From Apostichopus japonicus (taxonomy: Eukaryota; Echinodermata; Holothuroidea; Aspidochirotida; Stichopodidae), in the NCBI RefSeq assembly GCF_037975245.1, contig NC_092569.1, positions 18,845,001 through 18,909,000 on the forward strand: a stretch of 64,000 bases of DNA, in the 5' to 3' direction. The notes under the pieces were generated by a model. It made no database searches. It worked only from the letters and a program-made list of their open reading frames with translations, and was not told the origin of the DNA. This document shows, in pieces, positions 23,711-36,980 of the stretch. The position numbers were made by a program, and so were the translations under genes. The first letter of the stretch is position 1, and each line of letters starts with the position of its first letter.

Positions 23711-23797
23711 CTTTTTTTTTTTTTTTTTGTAGAGCGCTTTGAGAACTATATTGCTGGTATAAAGCGCTATATAAATGTGGAATATTATTATTATTAG
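23711..23797 (+). repeat. SINE 3' tail (TATAAAGCGCTATATAAATG type)
   Basis: A poly-T run, then GTAGAGCGCTTTGAGAAC, then GGTATAAAGCGCTATATAAA and a short (ATT)n tail. This tail is shared by many SINEs and their partner LINEs in fishes and marine invertebrates; the link is from memory. The tRNA-derived head is missing, so it is a 5'-truncated copy. Confidence 0.7.
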
Positions 23798-24028
23798 GTT
23801 AGAACAATAAAATCTGGAACAACAAATTGTCATTGACGCATATCCTGTTTCTTTTCTCCCAAATTTAAGTTTGCGGCAAAATATGTCAGCTGCAACCGCC
23901 GAAATATCGCAATTTAAATAACTGAGTGCACAATGTACCAAGATTGTTATAGATTAAACTGGCTTCGTATGATGGTAGAAAAAATAACGATACGTGTTAA
24001 CTATTCAACTCGATTCTATACTAGTGCA

Positions 24029-25800
24029 CTCTATTCTGTTCTATTCTATTCTGTTCTGTTCGTCTCTACTTCATTCGACTCTATCCCATGCACTCAGACT
24101 ACTCTGTTTTACTCTATTCTATTCTACTCTATCCAACTCTATTCTATTTTACTCTATCCCACTCAGGCTTCTCTGTTCTTCTATTCTATTCTACTGTATT
24201 CTCCTTTAGTCTACCTTTTTCTACTCTTTTCTGTTCTGCTCTGTTTTAATGTGCATGTTCTACTCTCTTCTCCTTTGGTCTACTCTTTTCTGCTCTGTTC
24301 TACTCTAGCCTATACTCTATCCTAGTCTATTTATTCTACTCTACCCTCTTCTATTCTATTCTACTGTATTCTCCTTTAGTCTACCTTTTTCTACTCTTTT
24401 TCTGTTCTGCTCTGTTTTAATGTGCATGTTCTACTCTCTTCTCCTTTGGTCTACTCTATTCTGCTCTGTTCTACTCTAGCCTATACTCTATCCTAGTCTA
24501 TTTGTTCTACTCTACCCTCTTCTATTCTATTCTACTGTATTCTCCTTTAATCTACCTTTTTCTACTCTTTTCCTGTTCTGCTCTGTTTTAATGTGCATGT
24601 TCTACTCTCTTCTCCTTTGGTCTACTCTATTCTGCTCTGTTCTACTCTAGCCTATACTCTATCCTAGTCTATTTATTCTACTCTACCCTCTTCTATTCTA
24701 TTCTACTGTATTCTCCTTTAGTCTACCTTTTTCTACTCTTTTCTGTTCTGCTCTGTTCTAATGTGCATGTTCTACTCTCTTCTCCTTTGGTCTACTCTAT
24801 TCTGCTCTGTTCTACTCTAGCCTATACTCTATCCTAGTCTATTTATTCTACTCTACCCTCTTCTATTCTATTCTACTGTATTCTCCTTTAGTCTACCTTT
24901 TTCTACTCTTTTCTGTTCTGCTCTGTTCTAATGTGCATGTTCTACTCTCTTCTCCTTTGGTCTACTCTATTCTGCTCTGTTCTACTCTAGCCTATACTCT
25001 ATCCTAGTCTATTTATTCTACTCTACCCTCTTCTATTCTATTCTACTGTATTCTCCTTTAATCTACCTTTTTCTACTCTTTTTCTGTTCTGCTCTGTTTT
25101 AATGTGCATGTTCTACTCTCTTCTCCTTTGGTCTACTCTATTCTGCTCTGTTCTACTCTAGCCTATACTCTATCCTAGTCTATTTATTCTACTCTACCCT
25201 CTTCTATTCTATTCTACTGTATTCTCCTTTAGTCTACCTTTTTCTACTCTTTTCTGTTCTGTTCTAATGTGCATGTTCTACTCTCTTCTCCTTTGGTCTA
25301 CTCTATTCTGCTCTGTTCTACTCTAGCCTATACTCTATCCTAGTCTATTTATTCTACTCTACCCTCTTCTATTCTATTCTACTGTATTCTCCTTTAATCT
25401 ACCTTTTTCTACTCTTTTTCTGTTCTGCTCTGTTTTAATGTGCATGTTCTACTCTCTTCTCCTTTGGTCTACTCTATTCTGTACTGTTCTACTCTAGTCT
25501 ATACTCTATCCTAGTATATATATTCTACTCTACCCTCATTTAGTCTACTCTGTTCTACTATATTCTCCTTTAGTCTACTTTTTCGACTCTTTTCTGTTCT
25601 GTTCTGTTCTAATGTGCATGTTCTACTCTCTTCCATTTGGTCTACTCTATTCTGTACTGTTCTACTCTAGCCTATACTCTATCCTAGTATATATATTCTA
25701 CTCTACCCTCATTTAGTCTACTCTGTTCTACTATATTATACTCTCTTCATCCCACTCTCTGTCATTCTACTCTATCCTGCTCTATACCCTTCTCTACTCA
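24029..25800 (+). repeat. TCTAY pentamer satellite with ~171 bp higher-order unit, 1.8 kb
   Basis: Almost entirely TTCTA/TCTAC/TCTAT pentamers, pyrimidine-rich on the plus strand. From ~24190 the array is organised in higher-order units: the landmark AATGTGCATG recurs at 24248, 24419, 24590, 24760, 24930, 25101, 25266, 25437 and 25611, so spacing is 171, 171, 170, 170, 171, 165, 171 and 174. The left (24029-24190) and right (25735-25800) edges are irregular pentamers. The long plus-strand frames here (Leu/Tyr/Phe/Ser-rich) are artefacts. Confidence 0.97.
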
Positions 25801-25865
25801 ATATGATGGCCATACCAAATCACATACAATTGACTACCCTCTAGTCGAAAGAGAGTTCCTCATAA

Positions 25866-25887
25866 CATGGAGGTTTTTACCTCCATG
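25866..25887. repeat. CATGGAGGT hairpin repeat, copy 1
   Basis: CATGGAGGT-TTTT-ACCTCCATG, a perfect 9-bp stem with a 4-base loop. Related hairpins are at 45027-45055 and 58513-58538, and a one-arm copy near 32892. Confidence 0.75.
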
Positions 25888-26587
25888 CTCATAGTCACCA
25901 CTTATTGATTGCTTCGAATAAAAAATAACCAACAATGTAGTCCAATGTAGAAAATGATAGAATTATTTGTTTTCGGACACTCCCTCCTTTAAGTATTTAG
26001 GGTCAATAATGCGTTCGCCAAAAAAACAAAAAAAAAATCTAACTGAATGAACTGCAACACTCCACAGGTGGGCACCTCTTCAAATGGTAAAACTATAGCC
26101 AATTCTATTCTGAGGTTATTATTATACTCAAGTTTTTATTGGAGATTAATTTCTTTCTTCCGTTTCTTGTTTTCAACCACTTGATATTTTATTAAAAATT
26201 CTCACCTTTTTGCCAAAATTGTGGCCAACATTTCAGGAAACATAAAACAAGAAAAAAAAAATATATATATAAAGTCATGTAGTTGGTACTCTATGTAGGT
26301 TGAACAAGGTAAAAGGGTACACTTAAATCCCCGTTTTCTTGCGGTCTACCCCCCTGGATTACCTATTTGCCGATATCACTGAGCCGGAAGCGTCCTTGAT
26401 TTAGTACGGTTAAAGCACGATGACAAGAATATAAATATCAGCTGTCATAGTTGATAAAATAAAAGTTAAATTTGATATACACTGCATGTAGACAACATTG
26501 TTGATCCGCACGCACAGATTCCAAAAAACAAGAATGGGAGATTTTGGCGGGATAATTCATGAGCAGCGCCTTTTCGTACACACACTG

Positions 26588-26612
26588 ACACACACACACA
26601 CACACACACACA
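26588..26612. repeat. (CA)n microsatellite
   Basis: About 25 bp of CA. Confidence 0.95.
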
Positions 26613-26914
26613 AAATACGACTGTAAACAGTATGATTTACAAAGTTGAATACGTTAGAAGGCTTATAAAATTAACATAAAATACAACTTTCCAAAATGAG
26701 CTAATTCTGACGTTAAAAATAATGCCACTTGTTAATTACCGCACAGCAATGAAAGCAACAATACATGTTAGTAAGTTTGAATCGCTGATTCTATTGGCCA
26801 CTGAAAATGATTAATTTGACAGCACAAATACATTCGAAAGACATCGAAACAATTTGTTAAAAGGATAGTACAGAGGAGAAGAAAATATAGTTTTGACTTT
26901 CGAAAGAAGAATTT

Positions 26915-27050
26915 TGGCTATACTAAGCGTGCTGGTGATATTTACATGTAATTTCCTGCATTGTATTTTCGAGATTTCCATAGTTGAAATTGTCAGAGTT
27001 TGTTCATTTATGACATTACGCAAGTTCACGTTTGGTACAAAAATATATTG
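26915..27050 (+). repeat. Dispersed repeat, copy 1 (CTGGTGATATTTACATG type)
   Basis: Shares GTGCTGGTGATATTTACATG, CCTGCATTG and ATAGTTGAAATTGTCA with 39929-40030. Roughly two-thirds identical by eye over ~110 bp. Confidence 0.5.
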
Positions 27051-27177
27051 TTTTCTCAAAAACGATACAAAAGAATTGTTAACTATGCAAATTTCGCCAG
27101 ATTGCTTAGAATATTTTCTTCATTCATTGGTAAACAATAAATTTCCCTCTAGATTTTGTTTTTAAAACTTTGCGCAA

Positions 27178-27402
27178 GTCTCCCAGCACATTCTAACCTC
27201 GACCTCCCCTGCACTCTCCAGCACCACTCCTTCTACCCCTCCATCCCCTCTACCCACTCTCCTCTTGTACAATTCCACCTCCACCCTCTCCACTCCTCCA
27301 TCAATTACCCTCTCACGCCTACACCACTCCACTCCTCCTCCGCCACCATCACACCCCTCCACTCCTCTTCCTCCACCCATCACCACCACGCTCTCCGCAG
27401 AT
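27178..27402 (+). repeat. C-rich low-complexity stretch (CCACTCCTCC type)
   Basis: About 225 bp almost free of G on the plus strand, built from degenerate CCACTCCTCC and CCTCCACC words, ending CTCTCCGCAG. Both strands are open for 75-80 codons because of composition alone. Confidence 0.75.
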
Positions 27403-30400
27403 AGTCTGTTCTGAAAACATATCGGCCGGTGTCACCCGGCTCATATTTTGTTCCTAAAATAAACCGCAACGGTACCCCGCTATGCTTACTGACATATTCA
27501 ACTACGGTGTTATAGATCAAGGATTTGGTCAACTGTCAAAGCACACTTCATTCATTGGTAGCGAGTTGGATATCATGTCAACAGTCTTTAATTGCGCATG
27601 CGTAAGCCATTTATAGCCAAAGTTCATTGTTAAATACCGCAAGATCTTTCACTTTGGGTGGGGCTCTTATTATGGGGAACAAAACTGCACGTAAAAGCGT
27701 TACTACCCCCTCACACTCCACGTTAAGATGTGGAAACTGCTAAATACATCACGAACGCTATATGGGTGGGTGTGTTACATGTTTTTCTACTGCATAGTGA
27801 AACAGTGTTAGAGGTATATGGTAGTGTATAGTGATAGAATCGTTACCAGTTGTTGCTTGTGGTTATTTTCTGTCGAGTCGGAGCTGGATCAAACTGTTTC
27901 AGCGGTAGAGGCACATCCATGGAACTGTAACGTATCTAAGTTCAGAACTGTGACCTATGACCTTATCCAAAATCACCGCACGTGCTGTGTTATATAAGCC
28001 ACATCATACCACTTTAACGTTGTTGAACGCATAAACGAAACCATCGAAAACAATATTCGTGTGTTTGAGTAAGATACATATCTTTATATTGTAGATACAT
28101 ATAAGCACCGTGTCAATAGTACTCACTTGTAAGAACATGCCGTTCAGTGCCTGGTTGGGAGGAGTATCATCAAGGGCGAGAGAGCACATGTTATGGTGAC
28201 GTGTCGTCCTAGCAGAAGGGGGGGGGGGGAGGAGGGGTCTCCCGTAAAGATCATCTATACATCGCCCAGATAAACCTTGGAATGTCAAATAATGTTCACT
28301 CATAAACACACTCTTCGGCAAACATTTTACTGCCATGGAACGCCCAGATCACTTAGAACCTTACTGAGATATATAACATTATATACCATATCTCTAGATA
28401 TCTCGGAATAATTTGTAGGTTCAAACTTTGAGAAGAATTTCTTGATATGGTTTTAGAAATTTCGAGAACATGAAAAAGATCATGAAAAGATATCGGAACG
28501 TGCAACTCGTAGTGTCGGATCTATGCTGAGCTTGGGGTATAGCGGCTTGTTAAAGATATACGTTCCGCCCTCTCCCATCCAACCGTCTTCTACCCCTTAC
28601 CGCTTCGAGACGCTATCGGTTAAAACCTATGAACAGTGTTTTTCTGTTACACTGCACTATTTGGTTGATATTCGGATATTTTACTGGTTATGCCAGCAAG
28701 GCTTGCAAAGCAAGCTGAATCTGTTCCAATGATTCCAAGAAGCAAGAGTAAAGATATGTGTTCCATAGGTCAACATACGCTGCAGGGATGAACCCGACAA
28801 TGGCTTACTCAGTACTCGTGTTAATGACCTCAATCAAAGAAAGAAAAATCAGGTAGAGAAAAGAAAGAACCATTTTTCTTAAGTACTTTTCCTGTCGATT
28901 TTCAAAGCTACATTCAAGTCAATGTCAAGGACCTTTTGAAATTGGACAGAAGAGAGATAGAGAGAGAGGCACAATTTGTTTTTATGTTCTATGTCTTTCA
29001 TTTTACGACTATTTGCCGATCTGTGGGATGCAAAACAAGAGTAACGCCCGTAGAAACAAGATAAAAATCAGATATTACAAATAAGTAAATTAATATACAA
29101 CCAGGTAGTAGGCTGCTATAAGTAGCACGTTCTTTGTTCACCTTCCCAATGCATGCGCTTCACCGTGTTTGCACGAAGACTGCACGTTTTTCGTGATCTG
29201 ACAGTTCTAACACCTGATTGGTCGAGACGTATAACACGGCATATGACTTACTGTTCGTTTGTTGCTACGCAACAACCTTCTAAATATGGCACTTTTCTAC
29301 CTGGCAACAACCACATCGTTCACACTATCTATACATCGCGTGACGTCAGCGCCTTGAAAATCCAGGGTAGCGGTGTGATATTTATGCCATTGAAGCAGCG
29401 CTGGTTGTGGAAATCGTACATTGAAATTAAATTTAAATCGAAGCAATTAAAAAAATATCGAACGACTTACGACGAAATGGTGATCTCAGGATGAGATTTT
29501 TGTGTTTCGTTACATGAAAGATACACGCAATGTAAAATGCGGAGAGAGAGAAAGAGAGAGGTTTGACAATCACTCACGAGAGGGTTGGTTCATCGAGGGT
29601 CGCGCAGAACCCAGTATTTTGAGCGGTGATGTCAGCACTGCTGCATTTATAGCAACATCTCAGTATATGCAAGTTTGAATGAGAGATAATTTTACACATA
29701 TTTCTACTAACAAAGAAAAAATTATGGAAAGATGGGAGAGAGAATGAAAACTAGTAGCAGAGAGAGGTGCTGTTCTAACCTCCATGAGGTGCATTTTGTT
29801 GTAGAGTTTGCACACACAAAAAAACAACAACAAAAAATACACGAGGAACGATATAAATTGAGCATTATATAGCAAAGATTTGCAAACTGAATGTTGTACA
29901 TATGAAGTCTATACAAATGCATGGAATGATTCTTTTTCTATTTCAAGTTGGCTATTTCCTATCAGATACAAACTAATAAATGTGCTACCATTTAACAACC
30001 TGTTTAAGTGGTTACATAGATTTGCTATATATACGTAAAGCCTACACGGTCTAATAAACAGCTATAGGAACCCTGGTCTTTCATTTCAACATACACCCTA
30101 GCAATCTTTGAGCCTATATCGGTTTAATTTGCACGAAGGGGTATCTCATATCATATCATAACTTACGTGTAGTTCTACTTTCGTTTCACATAGTTTGTGA
30201 CGTCACTCAACTGTTTGTATGATGCAGTGTCGTTTTATTGGTACTTGCATATCTAGGAACTGACCAGAATACAGCTCGCTGAATCAGCTACGGAAAACGT
30301 CAGTATTTGAGAGTAAAACCATGGTCGATTACACATTAAAACTAAACAAAATATGTGAAAGTGAAGTAACTATGCCTTTCCTTTCTTCATAGTTAGATAG

Positions 30401-33400
30401 TTCTGGGAGCTTGACTTCCCCCTCCCCAGCCCCCACCCTTCACCACAGTGAAGCCAGCTTCCCATTCCTCTGGCTGGTTCTTATTTACTTCTTTATGCTT
30501 GAGTCTACTTGGCACCTTGCTTGGTCCCCCCCCCCCCACACTTTATTCTGTTTTTATCCGTCAACGTGCAGAATCGATCAGGCTTAACCCCCCCCCCCCC
30601 TCACCACACTCACTCGTGCTGAAATGGATTCATGTGAATTGATCAGTTATTTTAATCTTCTGTATTGGTGTACAAAAATCTAAAGGATTACTAGTCAAAT
30701 TTGTTTGCAAAAAGTAAGGTAAAAGTTTGATCAATCATAATCTTATCGTGATTAATACTGGCAGATGGCTTGGTAAAATCGTTTCGACGCAGCAGCTTGG
30801 GCGCTGTCAATTTGTATTGCTTACTTATCTCTATAAGTCAAAATAACACGATCGCAAGAACACGCAAAAAATCGTGCGCACACGCCGGGTGACCTTGAAT
30901 ACAAAACTGTTCTTCAGTAATTACGAACAAACTTGTATGTTATAATAGTGATGAACTAATGGAACTTCCATGCTAATGTAACTCTTAGAAACATCGTGTA
31001 AAGTTTCGCGAAACCATACAGCCCGGCGCCTCTGTAACTTTATTCGCTCATTCCCCACCCCCACACCCACCCCACCCCACCCCATCCCACCGCTACCTGC
31101 AACTTTCATGACTTCAACTATAATATAATAATATATTTTTTACAGTATATACTATTTGGAAAAGTTTTCCGCTGGGGTTGAACGTTACTGCGGAACGTTA
31201 AATAAAAGTAAGAATGACGAAACATAATCAAAAACAAAAGGTTTTCTTGGCAACCAGTGCATGGCGGTGAGAGTTCAAAGACAATAATGCACTTTTTGAA
31301 ATACGATCTTTTTAGTTCTTAAATATTTCCCAGGCACCTAATTGAGTCCGGGCCCCGGGTTTGTTTGAAACAAAAGTCCTCACAAAAGCTCAAACCGTGT
31401 GTATAGGCACTAATGTAATCCAAAATTGTAAAAGTCGATAAAAAAACTGGCTTCACATAGAATTCTTCCCCTTGCTCAGTTTAGCTATGTAGCAAGTTGA
31501 GGGTCAGATATGTCTAGTCGATTTAAAACATTAATATCTGTCTACCAAGTATACTAGACTGAATTTTGACTTTTGTCATTCTTATTTTATTTTGTCTATG
31601 TTCTTACATTTCTGTCTCTTTGTCTATAATCAGGGTAACAGAGTTAGCAGAAACCCTAACTACAAACTGACCAGTCCATGTATGCTTATATATATCTAAC
31701 ATGGCTGCCATAGCTGTCGACCTTTTCCGCTCTCACAATCAGTTGTTTATTTCATTTTGTTTTTCCCTTCTTCATCTTAACCTTTTTTTTCATTATCAGT
31801 CTTTCTTGCAATCAGCCTATATTAGCTAAATCTAGCTAACATTCCATTTATGGAAATGGCTACTTCACTTCCCGTTCGATCGCTACTAACACGGCTGTTT
31901 CTGATGGGACCCTTGGACCCCTAGTTATATGACTGAACTGTCAAGAGCTTGTTTACTTTCGTATTAATCTATATGGCTTATCACCCTAAACTAGCAACGT
32001 TATGTTAAAAAGATAGAAAAAACTGACTCGAGCGGATTGGTTCACCGTCTTTGCTTTGTAAACTAATCATGTTTGACTAACGGGGGCTGTTACTTTAATA
32101 CGACCGATAAAAGCAGATGGTACAAAGATCGAACGAGCCCCTGGTTTTTGTAGAATTTGGTTAACGAGACGCACATGGTTCTTAGCGTGCATTTAAAGAT
32201 TCCGTTATATAGGTTATAATATAATCACCGTTGAAACTATATACGGTGAAGAAAGAGCCGGCCCTTTTTTTCTTTAATTTCAAATACAGTGGTGGAATCC
32301 ATTCCCAATCATTGGTCTGTTATATAATATTTAGAAAATTGCCTTGTATTATTTTGTGATCTTACCTTTGGTTGAAAGACCGTAATATTCACAATATGAT
32401 ATCATGACCCATTTTGTGGTTTCTAAGCCTATACTAAATAAACTATATTTATTATGAATCGAAAGATACGTTTTGTCTGTTTTACTTTTGTTTGGTATTC
32501 AGCTGGTTAGATTAGTTTGAATTTAAGTCGGTAATTGATTAACACTACATGATTCAGATTGGTTTTCAGTTTCTACAGGGGAGGGGGGGGGGGAGGTGTG
32601 AGTGGGAGTGGGACACTTGCAGTTTCGGATTAACAAAAAAAAAAACAACGATTTTGACTTGAATACATTACTTGTTTTTTTGTTTGATTGGCATGATATA
32701 CATATCTATGGCTTTTACAGCGATCATTAAAAAAAGAAAGTAAACAACTTGAACGGAAATTGATTTCTGCGAAAAGTACCCAATTGATTATAAATAAGTC
32801 ATGTCATGCAATAATATAGACTATTGTGTTTAGGTGTGATGGTTGGCACCTTCGTTATGAGTAATTTATACTTAGTTTGGCGTTGATAAGACCATGGAGG
32901 TTAAAACAGACTGATGACTATAAAGTGAAAACAAAGTTGATATTTATATAACATCCTGGTGATATTTGCACTTAATTAATATAAGATGTTATTATTGAGA
33001 GGTTTATTTGAAAGTTGATGATGCCAAAGCAAACTGCAGTTGGCTAAGAATCTGGTTGAGACAAGCTTAGCCAAAGAGAAAAAGATAGCTGATTATAGAC
33101 TTGGCTAAAAAAATGTAATTGTTAACTCTGTCGCACATTGTCTGTAAGCAGAAGGTTTGAAACCTCAAAACGATACATTATCATATATATATATATACAT
33201 ATATGTATACGGCAAATATCAATACTTGTAACCATGGCTAAAGTATCAGCTTATATTAACTAGTATCTTTTTTAAATTAATAGCGAACGAACCTATCGGT
33301 TTTAAACTGTCAGTTTATAAGCACACGGATAATGGAAAGATGTCAACCGCTGTTTGCGTTGACTTGGGTTTCATTTTGATACAAATGGATACTAAAATCT

Positions 33401-34111
33401 CGATACAATATACACTACAACAGAATTGTTTTATTTAAATTTAAACAAAATCCCGTTTAAGTTAACTAACCGTATTAGTTGCCAATGAAGGTTAATTAAG
33501 AGGGATATTATAGGAGATCGTGTATTAAGTAGGATGATTTGCAACACGATTTGGAGTAATATTGACAAATAAATAAATATATAAACTAATTAATTAATTT
33601 ATTAATTAATGTAAAAAAAAACACTGTTATATTGTCAGTAATCAGCTAAACCAGTATACGTATACGCTTCTGCAACACTGGCTTTAACTTCAAAGGAATG
33701 TTCAAAGGAAATTGAATTATTTCAAACCAAAAAACCTGATGAGGGTATAGTCATCTGGATTTGGCAGGGGAGGGGGTAAGGTTGGGGATGAGGATGAGGT
33801 GATGCTCGTAGGGGAGGATATAAAGGGGGGGGGGGCTATACGGGCCAATATACGGGTAAGAATTCCAATACTTTTTCAAGGTGCAGGTTGAATCAGTACA
33901 GGCGGTAATGTAACCTTTAAAGTAAATAATTGTAAGGCCTCTAGATGTAAATCCCTTTTTTATATTGTTTCTTATAACTCAACTAAATCGTGTTCATATA
34001 ATTAAACTTTGTAATGCTTTGTAAAACATGTTATTCTAGAACATACATCAAAGTCTCACATTGTCCTATTGAACTTGGTGCTATACATGCGAGGAACATA
34101 AATGGATGTGT
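27403..34111. other. Gene-poor 6.7 kb stretch
   Basis: Low-complexity G or C tracts near 28219, 30528, 30588, 32584 and 33825. A 113-codon plus-strand frame at 29153-29494 (no known domain) contains the near-palindrome GTTGCTACGCAAC at 29261-29273. No exon with convincing splice sites was identified. Confidence 0.55.
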
Positions 34112-34190
34112 GTTTGACTACATGGGTCCAGTCACTTTCACTGATGAACCTCAGCTGTTTAAAGAATTATTTCTCAAAAATTAGAAGTGA
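34112..34190 (+). repeat. CCTTTAA MITE family, right-end fragment
   Basis: Contains GGGTCCAGTCACTTTCAC, AACCTCAGCTGTTTAAAG and TTATTTCTCAAAAATTAGAA. Faces the inverted copy at 34360-34720, so the two right ends form an inverted pair about 170 bp apart. Confidence 0.65.
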
Positions 34191-34359
34191 TATAAAAACA
34201 ATAACATTGACATGTTAGCATGTATATTTTTATATAACAATTTAAAAATATCAGACATAATTTTGTGTGTGAATTCATTCAGGATCGCAGTATAACATTT
34301 TACAAATTAATTTTAATATAAAATAGACCATCACATATATACCACTTATATCAGTCCAG

Positions 34360-34720
34360 GGTTGTATTTGAGAAATGACCCTTGAAACAGTTAATGTTTA
34401 TCAGCTAAAGCGGCTGGACTTTGTAGTCTAATACTCATACCGATCGATCAGTTCCCTCATATATCACAAACCTCCTTGGGCAAATATATGACTTTCATGG
34501 TTTCAAATGAAACATTTTATAACGTGTTACAATTTTTGTCAATAATATAAATGGCGTCGAATGTCGTCTATGGATATCCTGTTGCTAATATGTAATCAAA
34601 TGTTTTGGCATATAGATTTTATTAGAATTTGAAAAAAAAATGAATTAACAATAACATTAAAGGCAATCATCGAGGAGAAAATGTCATCATCAATTTTAGT
34701 ATTAAAGGAACATTCGACAG
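34360..34720 (-). mobile_element. CCTTTAA MITE family, full-length-like copy (inverted)
   Basis: Read on the minus strand it runs GAATGTTCCTTTAATAC, then GATGATGACATTTTCTCC (CRE word lost), GGATATCCATAGACGACA, TATTGACAAAAATTG, and the right end AGTCCAGCCGCTTTAGCTG with AAGGGTCATTTCTCAAAT. Confidence 0.7.
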
Positions 34721-34899
34721 ATTTAGCATATTTTAAAAGTGAGTATCGTGAAATCCGCAATATACAGGAAGCTTATACAAATATTACCAGCACACAAAGT
34801 GTGATTTTCATGTACTAGAACCTATCAAAGCTAAAAGTTCTATTTTCTTTTGCTTTTCTTGAACTAAAACCTGTCAATGCTAAAATTCTGACTAATTTC

Positions 34900-34990
34900 A
34901 TCCCTTAAAGGAGCAATCCAGGGATATTATTTATTTTAAAATTGAATATCATAAAATCCGAAATATCTGTAGAAACATACTTTCTTGGAC
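34900..34990 (-). repeat. CCTTTAA MITE family, end fragment with flank
   Basis: CCTTAAAGGAGCAATCCAGG followed by AATATCATAAAATCCGAAAT, which matches the sequence outside the 34700 copy (AGTATCGTGAAATCCGCAAT). The family end therefore extends beyond the TTAAAGG motif. Confidence 0.5.
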
Positions 34991-36642
34991 TAAATAATAC
35001 AAATAGACTTATACATTCTGCCTAAAGCCATCCTTGAATCAGCTCATGAATATTTCTCATCACTCTAATTATATATATATAAACTACTATAGGACGTTTC
35101 CTGCTACTATATCACCCACTTGATATCTTCTTTCGTTATTTTTTTTTGTTATATAGCTTTCATAAGTACCATGTGATTATCAACACTATGAACGAGTTGA
35201 TTAGTATCGCCTCAATCATGCCAACCGATGAAATTAACTGGCTGTTCGTCTTATCACTTAACGTCAAGTATAATTTCCGTCCTGAAGTTTGATATTATTA
35301 ACGTTATTCAGGCCTGTGTGTATTCGTCTGTAGCGTTCACGGAGGCCTTGAATTAGGATTCAACATTATACTATACCTTTAGAATTGTTATTGTATATGC
35401 TATTAATTTTATGCAAACTGGTGACTGTTGGTTTTTTTTTTTTTTCATTCTCAAATTAAGCATTTCTTTTTTTACCCTGAATCAATAAACCATAAAAAGC
35501 AAATATATTATCAACGTTTTGTGTAGCCGAAAAGAAGCCGCACGGTGGAATGGGGGGTCCATTGCAAACATGTATAGTTTATCATTTTATTACGTTACGA
35601 TTAAACAAAAATCTCTTCTTATAAAGACGAGCTTGTCATTCTATGACATCGTCCGCTAACCAACGATAGAATAAAAATAAATGAAAAACAAAAAACAAAC
35701 AAGCATTATCTGGATTTCGGCGATTTTGCTGGGTGTACAAGTTTACAATCGGTTTCTTGGAAACTTACTGTTCTCCAATAGAAAGATGAATTACACGGAA
35801 GCTTGTTATTACCTGATAACTGCAAACTTAAAATTATTGAAATGAAAGAAAATCATCAAATTGAGGGATCTCCTTTAAAGCTTAGAAACAAAGAATTATT
35901 TCAACGCACGACGTTCATTATTTTTTACTATGGTGCCTATTTATAGAGCTGACCGCAACTTTATCGCAAACTGAAACTATTTATAGCGATTTACCCGTGT
36001 ACTGTAATATTATTCAGGAAAAATATATGGGTATTATAAGAAAGGGTATACACAATGCAGGAAACTACTGCAAATCATATGAACTAGTTTTATTTAGGGA
36101 CATTTTGGACTAATTTCAAGCTATTGGTAAACCATAATGACCGGTCAGTAACACTTTGAATGGGCATATACGGTCGCTCTCATTATAGTATTGCAATAAC
36201 CAGCAAGTATATATCCTTGGTTTCTATATATAGAGGATCATTAAAGCGTTACTCCATTCTATGTTAGGCTACTAGACCAATATGTATGAAAACCAATACA
36301 ATTGGAAAGTATAGGCTATAGCTTGAGTTGGAATTATAAGTAAGTTACCGTCCATTATCTGATCTTGCTTTGCTTTCTCTTTGCTGAACCATTTCATGCC
36401 CATTGTTTTTTCTTTTTCATAACTATCAGGTCCGGTAACCTATAGCCTTACTGTCTGCGTTCTTGAAATTTCCGTCCAAAGAATACGCGGGAACATTTGA
36501 TCTTGATAGACGTTCATGAATTTCAACGACAGCTTCTTTTCGTTGACGTTACTAGCATATAGGCTGGAGTATATTAGATGCGTTCCCGTTATTTCTGAAA
36601 CATCGAAAACGCGTGCCTGATGAAGGTACATTACATGAGAGC
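34991..36642. other. Non-coding stretch, no gene seen
   Basis: AT-rich unique-looking sequence, with only short homopolymer A/T tracts. Confidence 0.6.
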
Positions 36643-36980
36643 TTAAAGGCATTGAAGACTCGCCCCAAACCGCGTGCCACCCTCTGAAAAAGTTAACTTT
36701 CCGTTGCTTGAATGCAGAAAGTAATGAAACGTGATACCTTGTTATTTTTTATCTAGACCTGAGATGTCCATCGCTGCTATGTACACTGTGTTGTGGGTAT
36801 TGACCGTAGCTGTATGTATTGACTGTACACTAGTGTCTAATTACCGACGGTAGCAAGCTGTGTGTGTATTTTCTGGGATCGATGGTTGTGTCTAACCCTT
36901 CTGTTACACCTCATTCGAAACTAGGTCAGATTACCGGCATGGGACGTTTCTTTGTGCGCGAGTCTTCACACCCCTTTTAA
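36643..36980 (-). mobile_element. TTAA-flanked MITE, copy 2 (inverted)
   Basis: Same family as 2345-2712, in the opposite orientation, bounded by TTAA at 36643-36646 and 36977-36980. Termini are AAAGGCATTGAAGACTCGCC on the left and GCGAGTCTTCACACCCCTTT on the right. About 30 bp shorter than copy 1 through small deletions, one of them in the segment around the MITE's AAGAAGAAAACTTCAC. Confidence 0.82.

Noticed and set aside
23933-24325. 130-codon plus-strand open frame rich in Leu/Tyr/Ser/Phe
   Set aside because: It is a translation of the TCTAY pentamer satellite; a repeat length not divisible by three keeps many frames open without coding.
27156-27404. Pro/Ser/His-rich plus frame and Gly/Val-rich minus frame
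   Set aside because: Both are products of a C-rich low-complexity stretch lacking G on one strand.
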